DNA from: Spirosoma foliorum
Lineage (GTDB): Bacteria > Bacteroidota > Bacteroidia > Cytophagales > Spirosomataceae
DNA length: 64,000 nucleotides
NCBI RefSeq assembly: GCF_014117325.1
Contig: NZ_CP059732.1
Location: 1,736,001-1,800,000 of the forward strand
Reading direction: 5' to 3'
Shown: in pieces, positions 26,538 through 35,136 of the stretch
Layout of the letters: each line of letters begins with the position of its first letter
How positions within the stretch are numbered: position 1 is the first letter of the stretch
Program-made: the position numbers and the translations under genes
Notes under the pieces: model-generated
The model's input: only the letters and a program-made list of their open reading frames with translations
Database searches by the model: none
Told to the model about the DNA's origin: nothing

Positions 26538-28286
26538 ATGAAATTCTTTCGAAAACTATACCTCTCTTTGCTGGCGGGTGCGTTGATGCTGACGCAAAAT
26601 AGCTGCAACAAAGTCCTGGATTTAGATCCGCTCGACCAGCTTTCGGATGCTGCTTACTGGCAAACGGCTAATGACTTTATGCTGGCTGCCAATCAGTTCT
26701 ATGTCTACGAGCGTTCGTTTATTGATGTGCTCTACGACGCAAACGGGTCCACACAAAACTACCATTCTGACCTGAAAAGCGACTTTGCTGCCGGGCAGAA
26801 TGCCTATAGCCGTGGACTGAATACCGTGCCGACAACCGATGCCAATTACAATAATAACTACAATAGAATCCGTACAATCAACTACTTGCTCGATAAAGCA
26901 GCTACCTATGGTAATCAGGCCGAAATTGCGAAGTATGTAGCGGAAGCTAAATTTTTTCGGGCGTATGTATATTTCGATTTGCTACAGATTTTCGGTGGTG
27001 TACCCATTGTGAGTAAGTCGCTGGGCACTACATCTCCTGAACTACAGGCACCCAGGAATACACGGGATGAAGTAGTCGATTTTATCCTCAAAGATCTGAA
27101 CGAAGCCATTGCAGCTTTACCCGCCAAAATAGCTCAGAACGTATCGACTGAGCAGGGGCGGGTTAACAAAGAATCGGCACAGGCATTCCTGGGTCGGGTA
27201 GCCTTATATGAAGGCACCTGGCAGAAATTCCGGAACAACACTGCCCGCGCCAATACCCTACTCGATGCATCGGTTGCCGCCAGTGGAGCCGTTATTACAG
27301 GAGCACAATACCAACTGTTTGCACCAGCAACTTTGGGCGATTCGGCACAGAAGTATCTGTTTATTCTGGAGAACCAGAAATCGAATCCGGCCAACCTTAC
27401 CAAAAGTGCGAACAACGAGTATATTCTGGCCAATCGGTACGACTGGACGCTCCGGCAAATCCGCCAGAACGTATCGCGGCAGGCACAGGTACTGGGACCG
27501 ACTAAAAACTTTGTCAATCAGTTTTTATGTCAGGATGGGTTGCCGATTGAGAAATCACCGCTATTTAAAGGCTATGCAACCATGAATTCGGAGTTTCAGA
27601 ACCGGGAAAATCGGATGAAATATACCCTCAAGGTGCCAAATGGCTATTACTGGTTTGGTGTCAACAACCCTCGGGTCGACTGGACCAGCGGACCGGCTGA
27701 TCGGGCAACTGCTTATGCATCGCCGTTTAAGCCCTATGCCAACGGCCTTAGCGGCTACGGTCATCAGAAATGGATTTCAGAACGGGCGGTGGCTGATAAC
27801 GAAGAAGGCTACGATTACCCCGTTATCCGGTATGCCGAAGTACTGCTAAATTATGCCGAAGCGGTATTTGAACGGAACGAAACGATCACTGATGCCGATT
27901 TAGACAAATCACTAAATCTGGTTCGGCAACGCGTTAATAAAACGATGCCTAAGCTGAGCAATGCCTTCGCTCAGACGAACGGCTTGGATATGCGCACCGA
28001 AATTCGTCGGGAACGCAACGTAGAGTTGTTTTATGAGGGATTTCGGGTAGATGATGTCAAACGATGGGCCGCTGCTGACCTGATGAAACAACCCTTAGTT
28101 GGCATTAAGTGGACGGGGACAGAATATCAAACACTCTGGCCTTCACAATCCTCGACCGCGAAAGATGCGGATGGCAATATTATCGTGGATGGTAGCCGCT
28201 CATTTAGCGATAAAAACTACCTGCTCCCGATTCCTACGCAGCAGATTCAGTTGAACGCACAGCTTACCCAGAATCCCGGTTGGTAA
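26538..28286 (+). CDS. SusD/RagB-family nutrient-binding outer-membrane lipoprotein
   Basis: This surface lipoprotein caps the SusC transporter and captures glycan. The signal peptide ends at Cys23 (MLTQNSCNKVLDLDPLDQ). The four TPR-like helices typical of the family are visible (IRTINYLLDKAATYGNQAEI; EAKFFRAYVYFDLLQIFGGV), as are the conserved C-terminal stretches YPVIRYAEVLLNYAEAV, IRRERNVELFYEGFRVDDVK and LLPIPTQQIQLNAQLTQNPG. The 582 residues fit. It follows SusC directly and ends the transport part of the locus before a weak hairpin. Confidence 0.96.
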   Translation: MKFFRKLYLSLLAGALMLTQNSCNKVLDLDPLDQLSDAAYWQTANDFMLAANQFYVYERSFIDVLYDANGSTQNYHSDLKSDFAAGQNAYSRGLNTVPTTDANYNNNYNRIRTINYLLDKAATYGNQAEIAKYVAEAKFFRAYVYFDLLQIFGGVPIVSKSLGTTSPELQAPRNTRDEVVDFILKDLNEAIAALPAKIAQNVSTEQGRVNKESAQAFLGRVALYEGTWQKFRNNTARANTLLDASVAASGAVITGAQYQLFAPATLGDSAQKYLFILENQKSNPANLTKSANNEYILANRYDWTLRQIRQNVSRQAQVLGPTKNFVNQFLCQDGLPIEKSPLFKGYATMNSEFQNRENRMKYTLKVPNGYYWFGVNNPRVDWTSGPADRATAYASPFKPYANGLSGYGHQKWISERAVADNEEGYDYPVIRYAEVLLNYAEAVFERNETITDADLDKSLNLVRQRVNKTMPKLSNAFAQTNGLDMRTEIRRERNVELFYEGFRVDDVKRWAAADLMKQPLVGIKWTGTEYQTLWPSQSSTAKDADGNIIVDGSRSFSDKNYLLPIPTQQIQLNAQLTQNPGW

Positions 28287-28315
28287 GCAACTAATTCCTT
28301 TTTTAGATAACTCTC

Positions 28316-28363
28316 GTTAAGGCCATTCCGTGATGTAGTAACCTCATGTTGGGTGGCCTTAAC
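28316..28363 (+). terminator. Weak hairpin after the SusD gene
   Basis: GTTAAGGCCA (28316-28325) pairs with TGGCCTTAAC (28354-28363) across a 28-nt loop. It could attenuate transcription into the enzyme genes, as often happens after susD. No T-run follows. Confidence 0.45.
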
Positions 28364-28401
28364 TATGCCCTTCCCTCAATAATTTCTTTCCTAAATCGAC
28401 C

Positions 28402-31400
28402 ATGAATCTACATTTCTCCTTCATCGGCTGGGGTAGGGGGCTTAGTGCCTTCCGACAGCTCATCTGCCTTATTTTACTGCTCTTATCAGTAACTGATTCG
28501 CTTCTGGCTCAGTCGTTTGTTCACCCCGGACTGTTGCATAAACAGAGTGATTTCAACAGGATGAAAACCAAAGTGACTGCAAACGCTCAACCCTGGAAAG
28601 CCGGTTGGGATGTATTGACGGCCAATTCGAACTCGTCGTTGACACGGGCCTTTACCAATCCGATTCCTGCCATTATCTACCGTGGTTTCGATGGGACAAA
28701 TACGGAAAACTACGCGTCCTTATTCCGCGATGCAGGGGCGGCTTACCAGACGGCGCTTCGGTGGAAAATCTCGGGCGATGATGCCTATGCCGAAAAATCC
28801 ATTGCTATTCTGAATGCATGGTCGGCCAGTATGACAACCATTAGCGGTACATCCGACCGGTTTCTGCTGGCGGGTATTCAAGGGTATCAACTGGCCAATG
28901 CCGCCGAGATAATGCGCTCCTACAGCGGCTGGGCTCCTGCCGATTTAGCGCGGTTTCAAAACTGGATGCTGACCGTATGGTATTCCATGAACCACGATTT
29001 CCTGGTTAACCACAACGGGGCCTGTATCAGCAATTATTATGCGAACTGGGATCTGTGCAATATGGCGTCCATGCTCAGCATCGGGGTTCTCTGCGACCGT
29101 CGCGACATCTATAACGAAGCTGTCGAGTACTTTAAAAATGGGGCCGGGATGGGCTCCATCAAGAATGTAGTCCCGTATGTATTTGGCGATTTAGGCCAAT
29201 GGCAGGAGAGTGGCCGCGATCAGGGGCATACGGTTTTGGGCGTAGCGCTGGCAGGTTCATTTTGCGAAATGGCCTGGAATCAGGGCGACGATCTATATGG
29301 GTACGACGACAACCGACTCCTGAAAGGGTTTGAATACATTGCCAAATATAACCTGGGATACGAAGTTCCTTATTCAACCTATAGCAACTGTATTGGTGTT
29401 GTTCAGCCGATTGTATCCGAAGATCAGCGTGGAAACCTTCGCCCGGTCTGGGAACTGGTGTATAATCACTACGTAAATCGCAAGGGATTGTCGGCTCCTT
29501 ATACAGCACGCTTTGCACAGATTGTTCGGCCCGAAGGGGGAGGAGGTAATTTTGGCCCCAATAGCGGTGGGTACGACCAGTTGGGTTTTGGTACGTTAGC
29601 TTTTTCGCTCGATGAACCAGTAAAACCTACTAATCAGACGATTACTTTCCCGGCTATTCCTAACAAAGAGTTTGGAGCTCTTGACTTCTCTCCGGGTGCT
29701 ACGGCAAGTTCAGGATTGCCCGTCGTTTATTCAAGCTCGAATCCAGTCGTCGCGTCGGTCAATGCCGATGGAACCATTCATGTCTCGAAGCCTGGAACTA
29801 CAACCATCATTGCCCAGCAAATGGGCGACAGCCAGTATAATCTGGCTCCCGTTGTTTACCAGACATTAACGGTCAATCAGATTCCGGGCGTTACCGATGG
29901 CACCTGGACGAATACAGCAGGAATCACCACGACTGCGATTTCTTCGACCGCTGGTAGTGCTAATCTGCTCTGGCCGGGTCAGACATTCGTGGTGGGCGAT
30001 CTGGTGCGGCTAACCGGTATGATTCCCGGTGGTTTTGTCACGAACACAAATTATTCGGTAGTAGCAGTCAATGGCTCGTCGATTCAGCTTTCGTTACGTC
30101 CGGGTGGCACAGCAGTAGTAGCGACTACATCGATCACGAATGGAACGGGTAACCGATTCCTGAAATGGTCGACGGCTGCCAACTGGAGCAATTTGGTGAT
30201 TCCGAGTGGTGTTCAAGCCAACGCTACGTTTGGCGCAACCAGCTATGCGAATATCGGGGGTGTAACCCTGGACGGCACCATTACGATCGGTACGCTGACC
30301 TATGCGGCCAACGGGACGTCGGAACTGACGCTGGCCAGCGGTCAAAATGGCGGAACACTAAACTTTCAAACGCTGTCGGGTACACCGAGTATCAACATGA
30401 TCAATACGGGCGCTCGCAAACTTTTCCTAGGCAATGCCAATAACAATTCACGAGCACCGCTAAAAATTGCCGGAACACAGGGACTTAAAATCACGACGCC
30501 CATCTACGGAGGAAGCAGCTCGTACGCGGGCTTACGCATACAGGCTGCAATGGATTGGAGTGGATTGCAGGGAGGTATCAGTCTGTCGCAAGGGACCATT
30601 GAACTTCACAACACAACCAATAGCCTAACGGATGCCAACAACGTGCTGCTTCCACCTACCCGGCTGACAATGGGGACGGATGCCACCGCTGTGCTGGTAT
30701 ACAACGGCGCGAATCTGTACGCCAATAAACAAACGATCGGCGCCCTCGACGGTACGTCTGATGCGTACATCATCTCACGCAGCAACCTGACAAATGGAGC
30801 CTCTACATTGGTGGTGGGTGTAGACAATCTGGATGGAACGTTTGATGGTACTATTGGTTCTGGCCCAACAGCGGATGCCGTGGATAAGGGGCGGGTAAAT
30901 CTGGAAAAGACCGGAACGGGTACGCAAACTATCACCGGCTCGATCAAGAATGGCACCACGACGATCAACGGTACGCCTTATTACTCAACCGTAACCGTGA
31001 ATAGTGGAAAGCTGGTGTTGACTGGTGCCAACGACTATCAGGGTGTAACAACGGTCAATAGTGGCACGTTAGTCGTTACTGGATCGTTGGCAAGTCCTGT
31101 TTCGGTTACGGGTGGTACGCTTACGGGGGGCGGTCATACGAGTTCATCCATTACGATTGGCAGTGGCGCGTTTGTGGCTCCCGGCAATGGCATAGGTACA
31201 TTTACCACATCGGCTTCGTTGAATCTGGCTGGAGGATCAACCTACCAGTTGGAGTTGAATAGCAACGACAACCAGGCTGATAAACTGGTAACCAATGGCG
31301 TTACAATCAACGGAGGGAATTTGGTCAGTAGCGATTTAGGAAATGCAGGTACGCTCCCGGTTGGAACCAGCTATATTATTATTGACAACACGTCGGATGC

Positions 31401-32982
31401 GCCGATTACGGGAACATTCAATGGCCTGGCTGAAGGAAGTGATATCCAGATCGGAAGCATTCGTTTTCAGATAACATATCAGGGCGGCACCGGCAACGAT
31501 ATTGCCTTAGTGGTACCGAAACAGACACAGACGATCACCTTTGCAACACTATTGCCTAAAAAAGTGGGCGATGCGGACGTTGATCCAGCCGCAACGGCCA
31601 GTTCTGGTTTAATCGTTAGTTATGCCAGTTCGAATACGGGCGTGGCCACTATTGTCAATGGTAAAATTCATCTGGTTGGTCCGGGGTCAACAACTATTAC
31701 TGCTTCACAGCCCGGTGACGCCACCTATACGGCTGCAGCCTCAGTCGATCAGATACTTAGTGTAACCTTGGCGGCCCTGGTAAAAGTAAAATCGCTGGAT
31801 GGCGATAACGGTCAGACAACCAACAACGTAATTCGCCCCTATCTGACGCTGGTTAACGAAGGGTCTACGCCTGTTCCCTACAGCGAACTGACGGCGCGTT
31901 ACTGGTTTACAGCGGAGAATTTTGCGGGCATTAACACCTGGATCGATTATGCACAGTTGGGTAATAGTACGGTGCAACTGAAGTACGTGGTTTTGGATCA
32001 GCCCCGAAATGGTGCATTGGGCTATATCGAGTATAGTTTTACATCAGCGGCTGGTAATCTGGCAGCAGGTGGTAATTCCGGCCCCATTCAGTCCCGATTC
32101 GCCAATACAGACTGGACAGACCTGACCGAAACCGACGATTATTCATTTAAAGCTCAATCAAGCTATGCTGAAAATGATCGTATTACGCTCTATCGAAATG
32201 GAACACTGATTTGGGGGACAGAGCCTGCTGTTGTTGCTCCGGTGGTCAAGCTGAAAGTTTATTCTGAGAATAAAAACTATAATACCGGTAGCAATTCGAT
32301 CAGCACGTATCTGAAAATCACGAATGAAGGAAATGTGCCCGTGTCTTACGGTGATGTTGCCGTTCGATATTGGTTTACAGCCGAGGGTACGCAGAACCTC
32401 AACTACTGGATCGATTACGCCAAACTGGGTAATTCAGCTGTGACAGGACAATTTGTTCGAAATGTGGGCCGCACAAATGCCGATACCTATTTCGAGTTAA
32501 AGGTAAATCCGATTATTGGCAGCCTGTATCCAGTAAGCAATACGGGCAATATTCAATATCGTATTGCCAAAGCCGATTGGTCGAACTTCAACGAAACGAA
32601 CGATTTTTCGTATAAACCGGCTGGCACAATGGCTGAAAACGCTAACGTAACGATCTATTACAAAGGTCAACTGATTTACGGAACAGAGCCCGCATCGGGT
32701 GCTCGTTTGGCGGCTGACCATACAGATAATCCGCTTAAACTAACGGTGTTGGGGAACCCGGTCATTGGCGATCAGGCGCTGATTGACATTCAGGGTGCTT
32801 CCGGAAAACGAGTTACCCTAACGTTGACAGACATGAATGGTACATCCTTGCATGAACTGATTCTTGAGCCAACCGAGGTTGAGCAGCCACAGCGTATTCC
32901 CATGCGTTATCAGGCCGGGGTTTATTTACTCAGGGCGGTTACAACTGGGGGAAGCGCGAATGTCAAACTAATCAAGCCGTAA
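28402..32982 (+). CDS. Giant secreted alginate-lyase-like protein with Ig-like, beta-strand-repeat, two CBM3 and T9SS sorting domains
   Basis: A modular extracellular protein of 1526 residues. Order: signal peptide (to about residue 36); an alginate-lyase superfamily alpha/alpha-barrel (about 45-400; HPGLLHKQSDFNRMKTKV, NHNGACISNYYANWDLCNM and ESGRDQGHTVLGVALAGSFC contain the likely catalytic Asn/His/Tyr region); an Ig-like module beginning QTITFPAIPNKEFG (about 412-495); autotransporter-associated beta-strand repeats (about 700-1035; LTGANDYQGVTTVNSGTLVV); a second QTITF Ig-like module (about 1042-1118); two CBM3-like cellulose-binding modules (about 1125-1275 and 1281-1431, each with YWFTAE and a terminal GTEP); and a T9SS C-terminal sorting domain (about 1444-1526; YQAGVYLLRAVTTGG then KLIKP). 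It should be anchored at the cell surface as a polysaccharide lyase. Catalysis is inferred from the fold. Confidence 0.88.
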   Translation: MNLHFSFIGWGRGLSAFRQLICLILLLLSVTDSLLAQSFVHPGLLHKQSDFNRMKTKVTANAQPWKAGWDVLTANSNSSLTRAFTNPIPAIIYRGFDGTNTENYASLFRDAGAAYQTALRWKISGDDAYAEKSIAILNAWSASMTTISGTSDRFLLAGIQGYQLANAAEIMRSYSGWAPADLARFQNWMLTVWYSMNHDFLVNHNGACISNYYANWDLCNMASMLSIGVLCDRRDIYNEAVEYFKNGAGMGSIKNVVPYVFGDLGQWQESGRDQGHTVLGVALAGSFCEMAWNQGDDLYGYDDNRLLKGFEYIAKYNLGYEVPYSTYSNCIGVVQPIVSEDQRGNLRPVWELVYNHYVNRKGLSAPYTARFAQIVRPEGGGGNFGPNSGGYDQLGFGTLAFSLDEPVKPTNQTITFPAIPNKEFGALDFSPGATASSGLPVVYSSSNPVVASVNADGTIHVSKPGTTTIIAQQMGDSQYNLAPVVYQTLTVNQIPGVTDGTWTNTAGITTTAISSTAGSANLLWPGQTFVVGDLVRLTGMIPGGFVTNTNYSVVAVNGSSIQLSLRPGGTAVVATTSITNGTGNRFLKWSTAANWSNLVIPSGVQANATFGATSYANIGGVTLDGTITIGTLTYAANGTSELTLASGQNGGTLNFQTLSGTPSINMINTGARKLFLGNANNNSRAPLKIAGTQGLKITTPIYGGSSSYAGLRIQAAMDWSGLQGGISLSQGTIELHNTTNSLTDANNVLLPPTRLTMGTDATAVLVYNGANLYANKQTIGALDGTSDAYIISRSNLTNGASTLVVGVDNLDGTFDGTIGSGPTADAVDKGRVNLEKTGTGTQTITGSIKNGTTTINGTPYYSTVTVNSGKLVLTGANDYQGVTTVNSGTLVVTGSLASPVSVTGGTLTGGGHTSSSITIGSGAFVAPGNGIGTFTTSASLNLAGGSTYQLELNSNDNQADKLVTNGVTINGGNLVSSDLGNAGTLPVGTSYIIIDNTSDAPITGTFNGLAEGSDIQIGSIRFQITYQGGTGNDIALVVPKQTQTITFATLLPKKVGDADVDPAATASSGLIVSYASSNTGVATIVNGKIHLVGPGSTTITASQPGDATYTAAASVDQILSVTLAALVKVKSLDGDNGQTTNNVIRPYLTLVNEGSTPVPYSELTARYWFTAENFAGINTWIDYAQLGNSTVQLKYVVLDQPRNGALGYIEYSFTSAAGNLAAGGNSGPIQSRFANTDWTDLTETDDYSFKAQSSYAENDRITLYRNGTLIWGTEPAVVAPVVKLKVYSENKNYNTGSNSISTYLKITNEGNVPVSYGDVAVRYWFTAEGTQNLNYWIDYAKLGNSAVTGQFVRNVGRTNADTYFELKVNPIIGSLYPVSNTGNIQYRIAKADWSNFNETNDFSYKPAGTMAENANVTIYYKGQLIYGTEPASGARLAADHTDNPLKLTVLGNPVIGDQALIDIQGASGKRVTLTLTDMNGTSLHELILEPTEVEQPQRIPMRYQAGVYLLRAVTTGGSANVKLIKP

Positions 32983-33015
32983 GTCGAGCCGTGGTCCGAA
33001 GCCGTTGTTGATGGT

Positions 33016-33054
33016 ATGAACACAGAGGGGCCACATCGGCCCCTCTGTGTTCAT
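33016..33054 (+). terminator. Strong hairpin after the giant lyase gene
   Basis: ATGAACACAGAGGGGCC (33016-33032) and GGCCCCTCTGTGTTCAT (33038-33054) form a perfect 17-bp stem with loop ACATC. It lies 33 bp after the stop codon. The following AAAAGA is not a T-run, but the stem is long enough to define a transcript 3' end and implies a new promoter for the GH127 gene. Confidence 0.7.
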
Positions 33055-33094
33055 AAAAGAGCCTGAAAAATAGGCAAGCTTTTTATTGGTAAAA

Positions 33095-33130
33095 AAAGAG
33101 TATGAGTCGTTGGGGGCGGTCTACTTCATG
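33095..33130 (+). promoter_or_regulatory. Candidate ECF-sigma promoter before the GH127 gene
   Basis: AAAGAGTATG at 33095 and GTCTAC at 33119 have exactly the same 24-bp start-to-start spacing as the site before the FecR gene, and share GCGGTCTACTTCATG around the second element. The middle sequences differ, so this is not a simple duplication. The GH127 ATG is 47 bp beyond GTCTAC. Confidence 0.5.
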
Positions 33131-33171
33131 GCGAAAATGGCGTCTTGCAAAGGCATGCTTAGTTAATTCTT

Positions 33172-35130
33172 ATGACTCAGTTTAGTATCACCCTTACCTT
33201 CCGATGGCTCATGGCTCTTGGGGCCATATGCCAGTCGTTTATGGTACAGGCTCAATACCCCGGCCAGGCATCCGACAAATTGAAGGTGGCTGTAACGGTA
33301 CCCATTAAGGCCTACAGCTTCAATCTTCAGGATGTTCGGGTAACGAAAGGACCATTCAAGGAAAATATGGAGCGAGAAGGTAAGTGGCTGCTTTCACTAC
33401 CAGTCGATCGGTTAATGCACAGCTTTCGGGTCAATGCAGGGATGAATACGCCAAAGCCCGGAAGCCCGACCAAAATGCCGAAACCATTAGGGGGCTGGGA
33501 AGGGCTGGATATGGAGTTGCGCGGTCATAGCATCGGTCATATCCTGTCTGGATTAGCGCTGCAACACGCATCGACGGGCAACGAGGTATTTAAGAAAAAA
33601 GGAGATAGCCTCGTAACCGCACTGGCCGAAGTTCAGAGCGTATTAAATCAGGATGGTTACCTGAGCGCCTATCCACAACAGTACATCGATCGTAATATTG
33701 CCGCGACGTCCGTCTGGGCACCCTGGTACACCCTTCATAAACTATTTGCTGGTCTGACAGATCAATACACCTATGCCGGTAATCAGCAGGCGTTGGCTAT
33801 TGAGAGCAAGATGGCATCCTGGGCAAACAAAAAACTTTCCCCCCTGTCAGCTGAGCAGTTACAGAAAATGCTTCGGAACGAATTTGGCGGCATGAACGAT
33901 GCCTTTTTCAATCTCTATGCGTTAACGGGCAATCCCGACCATCTGAAACTGGCGCAGCTTTTCTACCATAAAGCCGCTCTGGAACCGCTGGAAGCCGGGA
34001 AAGACAATCTGAATAAAGCCCATGCGAATACGTTTATTCCAAAACTGGTTGGCGAGGCACGGGATTATGAATTAACGGGTAATGAGAAAGCCAAAACGGC
34101 CGCTACGTTTTTCTGGAATACAGTCGTTCAGCATCACACCTACGCCCACGGAGGCAACAGCGACAAAGAACACTTCTTTGAGCCAGATAAAATCTCGGAA
34201 CACCTGACTGGCAATACCAGCGAAACCTGTAATACCTATAACATGCTCAAACTGACTCGGCACCTGTTTACCTGGTCGGCGGAGGAAAAATACGCGGAGT
34301 ATTACGAACGGGCGCTGTATAATCACATTCTGGGTCAGCAAGATCCAGAGTCGGGCATGGTTTGCTATTTCACGCCCATGAAACCGGGTGCGTATCGACT
34401 CTACAGTACGCCCGATCAGTCGTTCTGGTGCTGCGTTGGATCAGGATTTGAAAGCCAGTCGAAATTTGGCGAAGCCATTTATTACCACAACGATACAGGT
34501 GTTTTTGTCAATCTGTTTATCCCGTCCGAACTAACCTGGAAAGAGAAAGGCGTTTCCATTGTGCAGGATACGAACTTTCCGGAAGAAGCAACGACCCGCC
34601 TGACGATTCAGACAAAAGCGCCGATTCATATGCCACTGTATCTGCGGTATCCGGCCTGGGCTACGGCAGGCGTTACGCTAAACGTGAATGGCAAAGCCGT
34701 AACCGTGAAGCAGCAGCCGGGTAGTTATATCACCGTCGATCGGGTCTGGAGGGCTGGCGACCAGGTTGAGCTTACCTACCCAATGACACTTCGGCTGGTA
34801 CAGACAAATGACAATCCGAATGTAGCGGCTGTTGCTTACGGACCAATCGTGCTGGCGGGTGAAGCAGGCAAGGAAAATATGAAGGGTACCGCGCCGTTTC
34901 ATGATCCGGCTGATCCGTATCAGTACTATGGCTATGATTATACCATTCCTGAAACCGTATCCCACACGATTGATACGGAAGGTAAGCCAGTTACTTCTTG
35001 GTTAAAACCAGTCGTTGGAAAACCTTTAACGTTCCAAACCGCAACTGCTACAGCTAACAAACCTATTGAACTGGAACCCTATTACAAAGTCCATCAGCAG
35101 CGCTATGTAGTTTACTGGGATTTAAAATGA
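33172..35130 (+). CDS. Glycoside hydrolase family 127 (beta-L-arabinofuranosidase-like)
   Basis: Predicted to remove beta-L-arabinofuranose or related terminal sugars. A signal peptide (ALGAICQSFMVQAQ) is followed by the DUF1680/GH127 alpha/alpha-barrel: FNLQDVRVTKGPFKENME, HSIGHILSGLALQH, WAPWYTLHKLFAGL. The metal and catalytic cluster known from HypBA1 (one Glu, three Cys) is intact: Glu351 and Cys353 in SETCNTYNML and Cys420-Cys421 in FWCCVGSG, the first of the pair at the nucleophile position. The C-terminal beta-sandwich (GPIVLAGE) is complete. The 652 residues are normal. The GH97 gene starts 6 bp after the stop, so they are co-transcribed. Confidence 0.92.
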   Translation: MTQFSITLTFRWLMALGAICQSFMVQAQYPGQASDKLKVAVTVPIKAYSFNLQDVRVTKGPFKENMEREGKWLLSLPVDRLMHSFRVNAGMNTPKPGSPTKMPKPLGGWEGLDMELRGHSIGHILSGLALQHASTGNEVFKKKGDSLVTALAEVQSVLNQDGYLSAYPQQYIDRNIAATSVWAPWYTLHKLFAGLTDQYTYAGNQQALAIESKMASWANKKLSPLSAEQLQKMLRNEFGGMNDAFFNLYALTGNPDHLKLAQLFYHKAALEPLEAGKDNLNKAHANTFIPKLVGEARDYELTGNEKAKTAATFFWNTVVQHHTYAHGGNSDKEHFFEPDKISEHLTGNTSETCNTYNMLKLTRHLFTWSAEEKYAEYYERALYNHILGQQDPESGMVCYFTPMKPGAYRLYSTPDQSFWCCVGSGFESQSKFGEAIYYHNDTGVFVNLFIPSELTWKEKGVSIVQDTNFPEEATTRLTIQTKAPIHMPLYLRYPAWATAGVTLNVNGKAVTVKQQPGSYITVDRVWRAGDQVELTYPMTLRLVQTNDNPNVAAVAYGPIVLAGEAGKENMKGTAPFHDPADPYQYYGYDYTIPETVSHTIDTEGKPVTSWLKPVVGKPLTFQTATATANKPIELEPYYKVHQQRYVVYWDLK

Positions 35131-35136
35131 ACTAAA

